A DNA stretch of 64,000 bases, taken from Streptomyces sp. NBC_01304. GTDB lineage: Bacteria; Actinomycetota; Actinomycetes; Streptomycetales; Streptomycetaceae. Location of the stretch: contig NZ_CP109055.1 in NCBI RefSeq assembly GCF_035975855.1, forward strand, positions 10,044,001 to 10,108,000, given 5' to 3'. Position numbers and translations under genes: made by a program. This document shows, piece after piece, positions 45,375 through 54,887 of the stretch (position 1 is its first letter; the number at the start of each line of letters is the position of its first letter). The notes beneath the pieces are model-generated. The model was given only the letters and a program-made list of their open reading frames with translations, was not told the origin of the DNA and ran no database searches.

Positions 45375-47294
45375 ATGTCCATCGATCACTCGCATTCGCC
45401 GACCGCCGTCAGCGCGGAGGCCCCCTTCCTCGAGCTGCTGGCCCGGGGCGCCGCCGCCGAGGCGTATGAGCAGCCGGTGCGGCTCGCGCAGGCCGGTGGG
45501 GAGTCGGCCGGGCGCATAGCGGCGCTGGAGAGCGCCAAGCTGCTTGCGCTGCGGGTACGTTCCGAGCTCGAGGGACGCCGGCGTCGCGAGGCGGAGCTGT
45601 CGGCGCTGTTCGAGACGGCGCACGATCTGGCCGGGCTGCGCGATCTGGACGCGGTGCTGCGGGCGATCGTGCAGCGGGCCCGCTCGCTGCTCGGCACTGA
45701 TGTCGCCTATCTGAGCCTGAACGACCCGGCGGGCGGCGACACCTACATGCGGGTGACCGAGGGGTCGGTCGCGGCCCGCTTCCAGCAGCTGCGGCTCGGG
45801 ATGGGGGAGGGGCTCGGCGGGCTGGTCGCGCAGACCGCCCGGCCCTATGTGACCGACGACTACTTCGAGGACGAGCGGTTCCGGCACACCAGGACCATCG
45901 ACACGGCCGTACGCGACGAAGGCCTCGTGGCGATCCTCGGCGTGCCGCTCATGCTGGGGCCGCAGGTGATCGGCGTGCTGTTCGCCGCCGACCGCAGGGC
46001 CCGGGTCTTCGAGCGTGCGCAGATCGCGCTGCTCGGCTCGTTCGCCGCGCTCGCCGCGGCCGCGATCGACTCCGCGAACCTGCTCGCCGAGACCCGCTCG
46101 GCGCTCGCCGACCTGGAGCAGGCCAACGAGATCATCCGCGATCGCAGCGGCGTCATCGAGCGGGCCTCCGACGTGCACGACCGGCTGGCCCGTCTGGTGC
46201 TGCGCGGCGGCGGTGTGCAGGAGGTGGCGGCCGCCGTGTCCGAAGTCCTGGGCGGCACCGTGGAGTTCACCGAGCACGCGGACGCGCCGGCCGAGGCTCT
46301 GGAGACGTCCCGGACCGACGGGCACGCCGTGCCGCACGACGACGGCTGGCTGGCCGCGGTCGCCGCCGGCGGGGAGCTCCTGGGCGCGCTCATCCTGCGA
46401 GGCCACTCCGTCCTTGACCCGGTCGACCAGCGCACCCTGGAGCGTGCCGCGATGGTCACCTCCCTGCTGCTGCTCGCCCGGCGCTCCGCGGACGAGGCCG
46501 AACACCGGGTGCGGGGCGAGCTGTTGGACGATCTGCTGCAGTCCCGCGACCGCGACCCGCGGCTGCTGCGGGAGCGCGCGGCCCGGGTGGGCGCCGACCT
46601 CGACGCCACCCATGTGCTGCTCGCCGCCCGGGTCGACGACGCCGCCGAGGACGGTGAACAGGACGATGCCGTACGCCGCCGGCTCTGGTCCGCCGCCTCG
46701 CATCTGGCGGCCACCCGGCACGGCCTGGCCGCGGTCCGTGACGGCGGCGCCGCCCTGCTGCTGCCCCTGGCTGCAGGGGACACGGCAGCCGAGGTCGCGG
46801 CCCGTACGGCGGAGCAGTTGGGCACGGCCGTGTGCGAGGCGGTGACCGTCGGGGCCTCCGCACCCGTGCCGGGCCCGGCGGCCCGGTCCGGCCTGGTGGC
46901 GGGGGCGTACGACGAGGCGCGGCGTTGTCTGGATGTGCTGCGGCTCCTGGGGCGGGCCGGACAGGGCGCGGCTGCCGAGGACTTCGGGTTCCTCGGGCTG
47001 CTGCTCTCCGACGGGCGGGACGTCGCGGGGTTCGTGCGGCGCACGATCGGCGAGGTCGTCGCCTACGACCGGCGGCGCGGCACCGACCTCGTCCGCACCC
47101 TCGACGCGTACTTCGACTGCGGCATGAGCCCGGCACGTACCAAGGAGGCGCTGCATGTGCATGTGAACACGGTGGCGCAGCGCCTGGAGCGCATCGGGCA
47201 TCTGCTGGGTGAGGACTGGACGTCGCCCGCTCGCGCGCTGGAGATACAACTCGCCCTGCGTCTGCACCGGTTGTCGACCGCTGTGGCCGGCTGA
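45375..47294 (+). CDS. GAF-domain PucR-type transcriptional regulator
   Basis: 639 aa from ATG 45375. A GAF-like sensor at about 60-230 follows a short helical lead (L-R-D-L-D-A-V-L-R-A-I-V, then G-E-G-L-G-G-L-V-A-Q-T-A-R-P). The C-terminal PucR-type HTH is T-L-D-A-Y-F-D-C-G-M-S-P-A-R-T-K-E-A-L-H-V-H-V-N-T. It is the gene directly upstream of the pca operon on the same strand, so control of aromatic degradation is a reasonable guess but unproven. Confidence 0.88.
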   Translation: MSIDHSHSPTAVSAEAPFLELLARGAAAEAYEQPVRLAQAGGESAGRIAALESAKLLALRVRSELEGRRRREAELSALFETAHDLAGLRDLDAVLRAIVQRARSLLGTDVAYLSLNDPAGGDTYMRVTEGSVAARFQQLRLGMGEGLGGLVAQTARPYVTDDYFEDERFRHTRTIDTAVRDEGLVAILGVPLMLGPQVIGVLFAADRRARVFERAQIALLGSFAALAAAAIDSANLLAETRSALADLEQANEIIRDRSGVIERASDVHDRLARLVLRGGGVQEVAAAVSEVLGGTVEFTEHADAPAEALETSRTDGHAVPHDDGWLAAVAAGGELLGALILRGHSVLDPVDQRTLERAAMVTSLLLLARRSADEAEHRVRGELLDDLLQSRDRDPRLLRERAARVGADLDATHVLLAARVDDAAEDGEQDDAVRRRLWSAASHLAATRHGLAAVRDGGAALLLPLAAGDTAAEVAARTAEQLGTAVCEAVTVGASAPVPGPAARSGLVAGAYDEARRCLDVLRLLGRAGQGAAAEDFGFLGLLLSDGRDVAGFVRRTIGEVVAYDRRRGTDLVRTLDAYFDCGMSPARTKEALHVHVNTVAQRLERIGHLLGEDWTSPARALEIQLALRLHRLSTAVAG

Positions 47295-47491
47295 CCCCTG
47301 TTGTCTTCCTGGCCGCTCCCGCCGCGACCGGCGTGAGGGCCGCCGCCCGCGATGACGTACCGCGCGAGGGGCGGGGACCTGTCATGGGTGACGAGCGGCG
47401 CGGTGGCGATCGGCGAGCGGGCAAGTCGCAATCCGGGGGCGGGCATTGACAGGGCCGAGGCCAGGGGCCGAAACTCGGCATGCGGCATGAA

Positions 47492-47505
47492 TGAACTGAA
47501 GTTCA
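47492..47505. promoter_or_regulatory. Candidate pca operator palindrome
   Basis: TGAACT-GA-AGTTCA, a perfect 6-bp inverted repeat with a 2-nt centre, 32 nt before the pcaI start. It lies in the only regulatory gap of the pca operon (47295-47536), where an activator or repressor site is expected. Confidence 0.5.
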
Positions 47506-47536
47506 CCAGGCGAACGGATGGCGGGATGTCGATTCC

Positions 47537-48292
47537 ATGGACAAGGTGAGTCGGACCGCGGCCGAGGCGGTCGCCGACATCCCGGACGGGGCGTCGCTGG
47601 CCGTCGGAGGTTTCGGTCTCAGCGGTGTGCCCGCCGTGCTCGTCCAGGCCTTGCACACGCAGGGCGCGGGGCGCCTCCATGTGGTCTCCAACAACTGCGG
47701 CGTGGACGGCGCGGGCCTCGGCAATCTCCTCGCCGCAGGCCGGATCGCCCGCGTCACGGGGTCGTACATCGGCAACAACAAGGAGTTCGCGCGCCAGTAC
47801 CTCGCCGGGGACGTCGAGGTCGAGCTCGTCCCGCAGGGCACCCTCGCCGAGCGGCTGCGGGCCGGTGGCTGCGGCATCCCCGCCTTCTTCACCCCGGCCG
47901 GCGTCGGCACCCAGGTCGCCGAGGGCGGCATGCCCTGGCGCTACGCCCCCGACGGGAGCGTCGCCGTGGCCTCACCGGCAAAGGAGGTCCGCGATTTCGA
48001 CGGACTGCCCCATGTGCTCGAGCGCGGCATCACCACCGACTACGCCCTGGTCCGGGCGGCGCGCGGGGACCGGGACGGCAACCTCGTCTTCCGCCGCTCG
48101 GCACGCAACTTCAACCCCTTGGCGGCCATGGCGGGACGGATCACGATCGCCGAGGTCGAGGAGCTGGTCGAGCCCGGCGAGCTGGACCCGGACGAGGTGC
48201 ATCTGCCCGGCGTGTTCGTCCAGCGGGTGCTGCCGCTCACACCGACACAGGCCGCCGACAAGGGCGTTGAGAACAGGACGGTACGCGCCTGA
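47537..48292 (+). CDS. pcaI: 3-oxoadipate CoA-transferase subunit A
   Basis: 251 aa. The Coenzyme A-transferase alpha fold begins [14 protein letters not shown] and includes [12 protein letters not shown] and [14 protein letters not shown]. With pcaJ it moves CoA from succinyl-CoA to 3-oxoadipate, the first CoA step of the protocatechuate branch. First gene of the pca operon; its stop overlaps the pcaJ start. Confidence 0.92.
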   Translation: MDKVSRTAAEAVADIPDGASLAVGGFGLSGVPAVLVQALHTQGAGRLHVVSNNCGVDGAGLGNLLAAGRIARVTGSYIGNNKEFARQYLAGDVEVELVPQGTLAERLRAGGCGIPAFFTPAGVGTQVAEGGMPWRYAPDGSVAVASPAKEVRDFDGLPHVLERGITTDYALVRAARGDRDGNLVFRRSARNFNPLAAMAGRITIAEVEELVEPGELDPDEVHLPGVFVQRVLPLTPTQAADKGVENRTVRA

Positions 48293-48936
48293 TGAGCTGG
48301 TCACGAGAGGAGATGGCGGCCCGCGCGGCCGCCGAGCTCAGGGACGGCACGTACGTCAACCTCGGCATCGGACTGCCCACCCTGGTCCCCGGCTTCCTGC
48401 CGCCCGGCGTCGACGTGGTGCTGCACTCGGAGAACGGGATCCTGGGCACCGGCCCCTACCCTCACGAGCACGAGGTCGATCCCGACCTGATCAACGCGGG
48501 CAAGGAGACCGTGACGGTCCTGCCCGGCGCCTCCTTCTTCGACTCCGCCCTGTCCTTCGGCATGATCCGCGGCGGGCACATCGACACCGCGATCCTCGGC
48601 GCCATGCAGGTCTCCGCCCGCGGCGACCTCGCCAACTGGGCCGTCCCCGGCCGGTTGGTCAAGGGCATGGGCGGCGCGATGGACCTGGTGCACGGCGCCC
48701 GCACGGTCCTCGTCCTGATGGAACACGTCACCAAGGGCGGCGCACCCAAACTCGTCGAGGAATGCACCCTGCCGCTCACCGGCCGGGCCTGTGTGCACCG
48801 CATCATCACCGACCTCGCCGTCCTGGACGTCGGCGACGACGGCCTCATCCTGGTCGAGACCGCCCCGGGCGTCACGGCCGACGAGGTCCTGGCCAAGACC
48901 GCCGCGACCGTACGCACACCCGAGGAGGCGCGATGA
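48292..48936 (+). CDS. pcaJ: 3-oxoadipate CoA-transferase subunit B
   Basis: 214 aa. The catalytic Glu is in [11 protein letters not shown], the S-E-N-G signature of the beta subunit. It has [13 protein letters not shown] near the N-terminus and [11 protein letters not shown] for subunit packing. The start is TGATG-coupled to pcaI. In S. coelicolor the thiolase pcaF follows pcaJ; here pcaH follows instead. Confidence 0.92.
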   Translation: MSWSREEMAARAAAELRDGTYVNLGIGLPTLVPGFLPPGVDVVLHSENGILGTGPYPHEHEVDPDLINAGKETVTVLPGASFFDSALSFGMIRGGHIDTAILGAMQVSARGDLANWAVPGRLVKGMGGAMDLVHGARTVLVLMEHVTKGGAPKLVEECTLPLTGRACVHRIITDLAVLDVGDDGLILVETAPGVTADEVLAKTAATVRTPEEAR

Positions 48937-48970
48937 CCGGCGAGGCTCCGCGTGCCGGAAAGGCGAGCAC

Positions 48971-49771
48971 ATGACGACCGAACCCCTCACGCAGCCCCAG
49001 CCCCTCACCCAGGAGCGGATCAGCGCGGAGATGGCGGCAGGTCAGGAACGTACCGCCAAAGCCGTCGCCGACGGCGTCCCCGCCCCGCGGCACCCGCACC
49101 GCGACTACCCGCCCTACCGCAGCAGCGTGCTGCGCCACCCGAAGCAGCCGCTCGTCGCGCTCGACGACCCGGAGGCCGCCGAGCTGCACGGTCCGGTCTT
49201 CGGCGTCACCGACGTCACCGAGCTGGACAGCGATCTGACCCGGCAGCACGCGGGGGAGCCGCTGGGGGAGCGGATCACCGTCACCGGGCGGGTGCTCGAC
49301 CGCAGCGGGCGACCGGTGCGCGGTCAGCTGGTGGAGCTGTGGCAGGCCAACGCCTCGGGCCGGTACGCCCATCAGCGCGACCAGCATCCGGCGCCGCTCG
49401 ACCCCAACTTCACCGGTGTCGGGCGCTGCCTGACGGATGATCAGGGCCGGTACCGGTTCACCACCGTCAAGCCCGGCGCGTATCCCTGGCGCAACCACAC
49501 CAACGCCTGGCGCCCGGCCCACATCCACTTCTCCTTCTTCGGTGCGGCCTTCACCCAGCGCCTGATCACCCAGATGTACTTCCCCGGCGACCCGCTCTTC
49601 CCGTACGACCCGATCCTGCAGTCGGTCACCGACCGGGCGGCCCGGGATCGCCTGGTCGGCGCGTACGACCATGAACTGTCCGTGCCCGAATGGTCGTTGG
49701 GCTACCGCTGGGACGTCGTCCTGGACGGCCCCGCCGCCACCTGGACCGAGCCGCAGGAGGGCGAGCACTGA
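48971..49771 (+). CDS. pcaH: Protocatechuate 3,4-dioxygenase beta subunit
   Basis: 266 aa from ATG 48971, 34 nt after pcaJ. Fe(III) ligands are recognisable in the order Tyr (S-G-R-Y-A-H), Tyr (G-A-Y-P-W), His and His (A-H-I-H-F). The long N-terminal extension (Q-E-R-I-S-A-E-M) is typical of the beta chain. Intradiol ring cleavage of protocatechuate gives 3-carboxy-cis,cis-muconate. Works with pcaG, whose start overlaps its stop. Confidence 0.95.
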   Translation: MTTEPLTQPQPLTQERISAEMAAGQERTAKAVADGVPAPRHPHRDYPPYRSSVLRHPKQPLVALDDPEAAELHGPVFGVTDVTELDSDLTRQHAGEPLGERITVTGRVLDRSGRPVRGQLVELWQANASGRYAHQRDQHPAPLDPNFTGVGRCLTDDQGRYRFTTVKPGAYPWRNHTNAWRPAHIHFSFFGAAFTQRLITQMYFPGDPLFPYDPILQSVTDRAARDRLVGAYDHELSVPEWSLGYRWDVVLDGPAATWTEPQEGEH

Positions 49772-50373
49772 TGCCGACGACACCTGCGGGTACGCCGCTG
49801 CCGCCCACCCCGTCGCAGACCGTCGGACCTTTCTACGGGTACGCCCTGCCCTTCCCGGGCGGCGGCGACATCGCTCCGGCCGGACATCGGGCGACCGTCA
49901 CGCTTCATGGATACGTCCACGACGGTGCGGGGGCGCCGGTCCCGGACGCGCTCCTTGAGTTCTGGCAGGCCGCGCCCGACGCGTCCCTGGCGGGGCGTCC
50001 CGGATCGATGCGCCGCGACCCCGTCACCGGCGGTTTCCTGGGCCGCAGCGGTGTGGACTTCACCGGGTTCGGGCGCGTGGCCACCGACGCCGACGGGCAC
50101 TGGACGCTGCGCACCCTGGTGCCGCCCGTCGCGGCCCCGTACATATCGGTGTGTGTCTTCGCCCGCGGGCTCACCCACCACCTGTACACCCGCGCCTACT
50201 TCACCGAGCCGGGCCCGGGCGATCCGCTCGCCGCCCTGCCGGCGGAGCGGCGCGCCACGCTGCTCGTGCGGGCGGAGGCCGAGCGGACCCATCGCTTCGA
50301 CCTGCATCTGCAGGGCGAGAAGGAGACGGTCTTCCTTGAATTCCCCCTTCCCCGCTTCCCGCTTCCCCGCTGA
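49771..50373 (+). CDS. pcaG: Protocatechuate 3,4-dioxygenase alpha subunit
   Basis: 200 aa from ATG 49771 (TGATG overlap with pcaH). Conserved alpha-chain start T-P-S-Q-T-V-G-P-F-Y-G-Y-A-L, then D-A-L-L-E-F-W-Q-A-A-P-D and G-F-G-R-V-A-T-D. It lacks the iron-ligand set, as expected for the alpha subunit, and helps form the substrate pocket. Short pcaG of about 200 aa is normal. pcaB overlaps its 3' end. Confidence 0.93.
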   Translation: MPTTPAGTPLPPTPSQTVGPFYGYALPFPGGGDIAPAGHRATVTLHGYVHDGAGAPVPDALLEFWQAAPDASLAGRPGSMRRDPVTGGFLGRSGVDFTGFGRVATDADGHWTLRTLVPPVAAPYISVCVFARGLTHHLYTRAYFTEPGPGDPLAALPAERRATLLVRAEAERTHRFDLHLQGEKETVFLEFPLPRFPLPR

Positions 50374-51784
50374 GCCGTCGGCGCCCGACGCGGGCCTGCT
50401 CGCTCCGGTGTGGGCGGGCAGTCCCGGTGCGGCCGTCACCAGTGATGTCGCCTTTCTGCAGGCGATGCTGGACGCCGAGGCCGCGCTGGCCCGCGCCCAG
50501 GGCGCGCTCGGGCTGATCCCCGCCCGCGCCGCCGAAGTGATCACGGCTGCCGCGCGGGCCGAGGCGTACGACGTCACCTCGCTGGCGGTGCGCGCGCGGG
50601 CCGGCGGCAACCCGGTCATTCCGCTGGTCGCCGACCTGACCGAGGCCGTCGCGGCCGTGGACGCGGAGGCGGCCGAGTATGTGCACCGCGGCGCGACCAG
50701 CCAGGACATCATGGACAGCGCGGTCATGCTGGTCGCCGCCCGGACCCTCGATCCGCTGCTCGCCGACCTCTGCGGCCTCACGTCCCTGCTGGCCCAACTC
50801 GCCTTGGCGCACCGCGACACGGTGATGGCCGGGCGTACCCTCACCCAGCACGCGGTGCCCACCACCTTCGGGCTCAAGGCGGCGGGCTGGCGTGCGCTGG
50901 TGCTCGACGCGCACGACCGGCTGGCCCAGGTGCGGGCCGGGTTGCCCGCGCAGCTCGGGGGCGCGGCCGGCACGCTCGCCGCTCTGCACGGCCGGGACTC
51001 CGATGCGGCACTGGACCTGATGGATTGCTACGCCCGGGAGTTGGGCCTATCCGCGCCCGAACTTCCGTGGCACGTCCTGCGTACGCCCGTCGCCGAACTC
51101 GGCTCGTCGCTCGCCCTGTGCACGGGCGCGCTGGGCAAGGTTGCCGCGGATGTCCTGGTGCTGTCCCGTACGGAGATCGGCGAGGTCGGTGAGGGCGGCG
51201 GTGGCGGCTCCTCGGCGATGCCGCACAAGAGCAATCCGGTGCGGGCCACGCTCATCGCGTCCGCCGCCCGTCAAGTGCCGTCGCTCGCCGCTGTGTTGTA
51301 CGGCTCGATGGTCGCCGAGGATGAGCGGCCTGCCGGGGCCTGGCATGCCGAGTGGGGGCCGCTGCGGGAGGCGTTGCGGTTGACCGCGGGGGCTGCGCGG
51401 CAGGCGGTGGAGCTTGTCGCTGCCCTGGTCGTGCGGCCCGAACGGATGGGGGCCAACCTCGCGTTGAGCGGTGGGCTGGTGGTTTCGGAGCGGGTGGCTG
51501 CGGAACTCGCGCCGCGTCTGGGGAGGTCCCGGGCCCGGCAGCTGCTTGCCGACGCGGGTCGGCGGGCCGTGGCCGAGGGGGTCGGTCTGGGGGAGGTTCT
51601 CGGGTGCCACCCGGAGGTGTCGGGGGTGTTGGCGCCGGAACGGCTGAGTGGGCTGCTCGACCCGAGCGGCTACGTGGGTGCGGCTGCGGCTTTGACGGAG
51701 CGGGCGTTGCGGCGCAAGCCGATGGGGGTGGCGGCCGTGCCGGGTGGGGGCAAGGACGAGTCCCCGCCCCGCCCCTTCCCTTGA
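50336..51784 (+). CDS. pcaB: 3-carboxy-cis,cis-muconate cycloisomerase
   Basis: 482 aa from TTG 50336, which has AAGGAGA 9 nt upstream; it overlaps pcaG by 38 nt. Fumarase/aspartase superfamily protein with H-R-G-A-T-S-Q-D-I-M-D-S-A, T-L-T-Q-H-A-V-P-T-T and the signature G-S-S-A-M-P-H-K-S-N-P. Converts carboxymuconate to carboxymuconolactone. The C-terminal Gly/Pro-rich tail (G-G-G-K-D-E-S-P-P-R-P) is extra relative to typical enzymes. Confidence 0.93.
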   Translation: MNSPFPASRFPAEPSAPDAGLLAPVWAGSPGAAVTSDVAFLQAMLDAEAALARAQGALGLIPARAAEVITAAARAEAYDVTSLAVRARAGGNPVIPLVADLTEAVAAVDAEAAEYVHRGATSQDIMDSAVMLVAARTLDPLLADLCGLTSLLAQLALAHRDTVMAGRTLTQHAVPTTFGLKAAGWRALVLDAHDRLAQVRAGLPAQLGGAAGTLAALHGRDSDAALDLMDCYARELGLSAPELPWHVLRTPVAELGSSLALCTGALGKVAADVLVLSRTEIGEVGEGGGGGSSAMPHKSNPVRATLIASAARQVPSLAAVLYGSMVAEDERPAGAWHAEWGPLREALRLTAGAARQAVELVAALVVRPERMGANLALSGGLVVSERVAAELAPRLGRSRARQLLADAGRRAVAEGVGLGEVLGCHPEVSGVLAPERLSGLLDPSGYVGAAAALTERALRRKPMGVAAVPGGGKDESPPRPFP

Positions 51785-51800
51785 TCCTGTGAAGTTTTCC

Positions 51801-51836
51801 GCCCTTCGGGCGGTGTCCTCGAACGCCGGACGGGCT
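51801..51836. repeat. Intergenic palindromic repeat with CGAACGCCGGACGGG
   Basis: Between pcaB and pcaL. GCCCTTCGGGC forms a small hairpin and is followed by CTCGAACGCCGGACGGGCT. I recall this kind of short motif as recurring in many Streptomyces intergenic gaps (inference); only one copy is noticed here. It could act as an RNA processing or attenuation point inside the operon. Confidence 0.45.
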
Positions 51837-51854
51837 GTAGAAACAGGAGCTTTG

Positions 51855-53033
51855 ATGACCTCAAGTACCCACCTGCACGCCAGAGTTGACGGCCAGGACG
51901 GCGCGCCCGCCCTCCTGCTCGGCCCCTCGCTGGGCACCTCCCTGGCCGTCTGGGACGCGCAGGTGCCCGCGCTCGCCCGGCACCATCGCGTCGTGCGCTG
52001 GGACCTGCCCGGTCACGGCGGGTCCCCGGCCGGGCTCGTGGCGGCCGGAGCCACCGTGGCCGACCTGGGCCGGTCGGTCCTCGGCCGCGCGGACGCACTG
52101 GGCATCGGGCGTTTCGCGTATGCCGGGATCTCGCTCGGTGGTGCGGTCGGCGCCTGGCTGGCCGTGCATCACCCCGACCGGGTCGCCTCACTCGCGCTGG
52201 TCTGCTCCTCCGCCTCCTTCGGGCCGCCGGGGCCCTGGCGCGAACGGGCCGCCCAGGTCCGTGCGGAGGGTATGACACAGGTGGCGGCGCACGCCCAACA
52301 GCGCTGGTTCACCCAACGGTTCACGCCGTCCGCCGCCTCGGCCGACGTGCTCGACGACATCCGCAAGGCCGATCCCGCCGCCTACGCCGCCTGCTGCGAC
52401 GCCCTCGCCGCCTACGACCTGCGCGGCGAACTGGACCGCATCGCCGCCCCCACCCTCGTGATCGCCGGACGCGACGACGTCGCCACCCCGCCCGCGCACG
52501 CCCGTGAACTCGCCGACGGCATCCCCGACGCCACCCTCGTCGAGCTGCCACGGGCCGGCCATCTCGCGCCGGTGGAGGTGCCACAGGCCGTACTGGGCGC
52601 GCTCCAGGCGCACTTCACGCCCGCCCACGCCTCGTACGAGACGTGGGAAACGTATAGAACGGGAATGGCGGTACGCCGCGCCGTCCTCGGTGACGGTCAC
52701 GTGGACCGCGCCGTCGCCCGCACGACCCCGCTCACCGCCGCCTTCCAGGACCTCATCACCCGGTACGCCTGGGGTGAGATCTGGACCCGGCCGGGTCTCG
52801 ACCACCGCACCCGTAGCTGCATCACCCTCACCGCGCTCGTCGCCGGTGGCCATCAGGAGGAGTTGGCGATGCACATTCGTGCCGCCGTACGCAATGGTCT
52901 GACGCCCGACGAGATCGGCGAGGTGCTGCTGCAGAGTGCCGTCTACTGCGGCGTCCCCGCCGCCAACGCCGCTTTCGCCGTCGCCCAACGCGTCCTGGAG
53001 CAGCCCGAGGGCCCCACCGAAGGAGACCGCTGA
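51855..53033 (+). CDS. pcaL: PcaL fusion: 3-oxoadipate enol-lactonase / 4-carboxymuconolactone decarboxylase
   Basis: 392 aa from ATG 51855 with AGGAG 6 nt upstream. The N-terminal alpha/beta hydrolase (PcaD) shows D-L-P-G-H-G-G-S, nucleophile G-I-S-L-G-G-A-V and catalytic His in R-A-G-H-L-A-P. The C-terminal 125 residues are the decarboxylase (PcaC) with M-H-I-R-A-A-V-R-N-G-L-T-P-D-E-I. The fusion is the actinobacterial arrangement and takes carboxymuconolactone to 3-oxoadipate. Its stop overlaps the pobA start. Confidence 0.95.
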   Translation: MTSSTHLHARVDGQDGAPALLLGPSLGTSLAVWDAQVPALARHHRVVRWDLPGHGGSPAGLVAAGATVADLGRSVLGRADALGIGRFAYAGISLGGAVGAWLAVHHPDRVASLALVCSSASFGPPGPWRERAAQVRAEGMTQVAAHAQQRWFTQRFTPSAASADVLDDIRKADPAAYAACCDALAAYDLRGELDRIAAPTLVIAGRDDVATPPAHARELADGIPDATLVELPRAGHLAPVEVPQAVLGALQAHFTPAHASYETWETYRTGMAVRRAVLGDGHVDRAVARTTPLTAAFQDLITRYAWGEIWTRPGLDHRTRSCITLTALVAGGHQEELAMHIRAAVRNGLTPDEIGEVLLQSAVYCGVPAANAAFAVAQRVLEQPEGPTEGDR

Positions 53034-54247
53034 TGCCTCGCCACACCACCGTCGCCATCATCGGCGGCGGCCCCGCCGGACTGCTGCTCGCCCGCCTGCT
53101 GCACACCGCCGGCATCGACAGCGTCGTACTGGAAAGCCGCGACCGCACCTACGTCGAACAGCGCCAGCGCGCCGGAATCCTGGAGCAGGCCACCGTCGAC
53201 GCGCTGCGCGCTTGCGGCGCCGCCGCCCGCCTCGACCGAGAGGGCCTCGTCCACCAGGGCATCGAGCTCCGCTTCGCGGGTCGGAGCCATCGCATCGACT
53301 TCCCCTCCCTGACCGGTGGCCGCACCGTGACCGTCTACGCCCAGACCGAGGTGGTCAAGGACCTGATCGCCCTGCAACTCGCCGAGGGCGGACCGCTGTT
53401 GTTCGAGGCCCAGGCGCACGAGGTGGCAGGCGCCGACACCGAACGGCCCGAGGTCCGCTACACCCACGAGGGCCGTAAGCAGACCCTCACCTGCGACTAC
53501 GTCGTCGGCTGCGACGGCTTCCACGGCATCGCCCGCGCCGCCGTGCCGGAGCAGGTGCGGCGTACGTACGAACGCACCTACCCCTACTCCTGGCTCGGCA
53601 TCCTCGCCGAAGTTCCCGCCTCCTGCGACGAGTTGATCTACGCCCACTCGCCGCGCGGCTTCGCCCTGCACTCCCTGCGCAGCCCGAGCGTCAGCCGCCT
53701 CTACCTCCAGGTGCCGAACGGCACGGACCCCGGCGACTGGCCCGACGACCGCATCTGGGACGAGCTCGACGCCCGCTTCGCCATCGACGGCGACTGGCGC
53801 CTGGAGCGGGGCCCGATCACGGCCAAGGCGGTGCTGCCCATGCGCAGCTTCGTCACCGAACCCATGCGGTACGGACGGCTCTTCCTGGCCGGCGACGCCG
53901 CGCACATCGTGCCGCCCACCGGCGCCAAGGGCCTCAACCTCGCCGCCACCGACGCGGTCGTCCTGGCCCGTGCCTTCGCCCACCTCAAGGCCACCGGCTC
54001 CGCCGACCTGCTCGACGCCTACTCCGACACCTGCCTGCGTCGGCTGTGGCGGGCCGAGCACTTCTCGTACTTCATGACCTCGGTCCTGCACACCGACCCG
54101 GCACAGAGCCCGTTCGACACCCGGCTGCAGCTCGCCCAGCTGCAGCGGATAGCCGGCTCGCGGCATGCGGCCGCCGAACTGGCCGAGAACTACACGGGGT
54201 TGCCCATGGAGGGGTCCGTGCCGCCGTCGTTTCCGTCAGCGCGTTGA
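53033..54247 (+). CDS. pobA: 4-hydroxybenzoate 3-monooxygenase
   Basis: 404 aa FAD-dependent hydroxylase. FAD motif V-A-I-I-G-G-G-P-A-G-L-L-L, the G-C-D-G-F-H (DG) motif and the flavin-ribityl motif L-F-L-A-G-D-A-A-H-I-V-P-P-T-G-A-K-G. The substrate-site Tyr and Arg region (R-Q-R-A-G-I-L-E) is present. Hydroxylates 4-hydroxybenzoate to protocatechuate with NAD(P)H, feeding pcaHG in the same operon. Its end overlaps the convergent MarR gene by 12 nt. Confidence 0.95.
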   Translation: MPRHTTVAIIGGGPAGLLLARLLHTAGIDSVVLESRDRTYVEQRQRAGILEQATVDALRACGAAARLDREGLVHQGIELRFAGRSHRIDFPSLTGGRTVTVYAQTEVVKDLIALQLAEGGPLLFEAQAHEVAGADTERPEVRYTHEGRKQTLTCDYVVGCDGFHGIARAAVPEQVRRTYERTYPYSWLGILAEVPASCDELIYAHSPRGFALHSLRSPSVSRLYLQVPNGTDPGDWPDDRIWDELDARFAIDGDWRLERGPITAKAVLPMRSFVTEPMRYGRLFLAGDAAHIVPPTGAKGLNLAATDAVVLARAFAHLKATGSADLLDAYSDTCLRRLWRAEHFSYFMTSVLHTDPAQSPFDTRLQLAQLQRIAGSRHAAAELAENYTGLPMEGSVPPSFPSAR

Positions 54248-54688
54248 GTCCGGTGCGGGCGCACGACCCCACGGTGTCTCCAGTGCGGCCCGCAGCGCGT
54301 CGACCGGCTCCCGGCCGATCCGGCGGGCGAGCTCGTCCTCCAGTTGCTCCAGGATGAGTTCGGCCGCACGGTGGGCGCGCTGCCCTTCCGGTGTGCGCCG
54401 GATCAGCCGTTGGCGGGCCGAGGAGGGGTCCGGGATCTGCTCGAGGAGCCCGGCCGCGACCAGGCCGTGCACCGCTTGGTGGGCGGTCTGCCGGGTGACG
54501 GCCATGCGGCGGGCCAGCTCGGACACCGTGGTGCCCGCGTCGTCGAGGACGGCGAAGAGCTGCACCTGCGTCGGCGAGACCGGGGTGGCCCCGGCCGCCT
54601 CCAGGGCCGAGAGCAGCCCGTCCTCGAACCAGCGGCGGGCCTCGCCGAGCAGTTGGGGGAGGCTGCGGCGGGTGGATTCGGACTGCAT
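54236..54688 (-). CDS. MarR-family repressor
   Basis: 150 aa from ATG 54688 with GAGG upstream. Winged HTH: T-T-V-S-E-L-A-R-R-M-A-V-T-R-Q-T-A-H-Q-A-V-H-G-L, and the wing R-Q-R-L-I-R-R-T-P-E-G. Divergent from the quercetinase gene, with a perfect palindrome between them. It may sense a phenolic ligand such as a flavonol, which is inference from the neighbour. Distinct from PcaV of S. coelicolor in position. Confidence 0.9.
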   Translation of the reverse strand: MQSESTRRSLPQLLGEARRWFEDGLLSALEAAGATPVSPTQVQLFAVLDDAGTTVSELARRMAVTRQTAHQAVHGLVAAGLLEQIPDPSSARQRLIRRTPEGQRAHRAAELILEQLEDELARRIGREPVDALRAALETPWGRAPAPDSTR

Positions 54689-54803
54689 CGGTTCCTCACG
54701 AGGGCGGGGAGGGCTGGAGGCGGGAGGGCTGGAGGGGGAGTGGAGCGGGAGCGCGGCGGGAGTGCCGGTCCCGGGGGCGGCGGTTGCGTAGCCGCAATCT
54801 CTC

Positions 54804-54822
54804 ATGTCAGGCTACCTGACAT
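54804..54822. promoter_or_regulatory. MarR operator palindrome
   Basis: ATGTCAGGCTACCTGACAT: perfect 8-bp arms with a 3-nt centre, the shape of many MarR operators. It lies 62 nt before the quercetinase start. A second perfect repeat, TTGCG-TAGC-CGCAA, sits at 54784-54797. Confidence 0.85.
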
Positions 54823-54832
54823 TCTCGGCGGA

Positions 54833-54887
54833 GGCCGATTCCGATTCCTGGAAGCGCATGACCATCGAGTTCCTGGAGACCGCATGA
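54833..54887 (+). other. 26-bp tandem duplication creating a 9-codon leader ORF
   Basis: Two near-identical copies of TCCTGGA-..-GCATGACCATCGAGT stand end to end just before the quercetinase gene. The first ATG (54858) opens M-T-I-E-F-L-E-T-A and stops at TGA 54885-54887, which overlaps the quercetinase ATG (54884) as ATGA. The short ORF could couple translation, or the duplication may simply be neutral. Confidence 0.65.
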
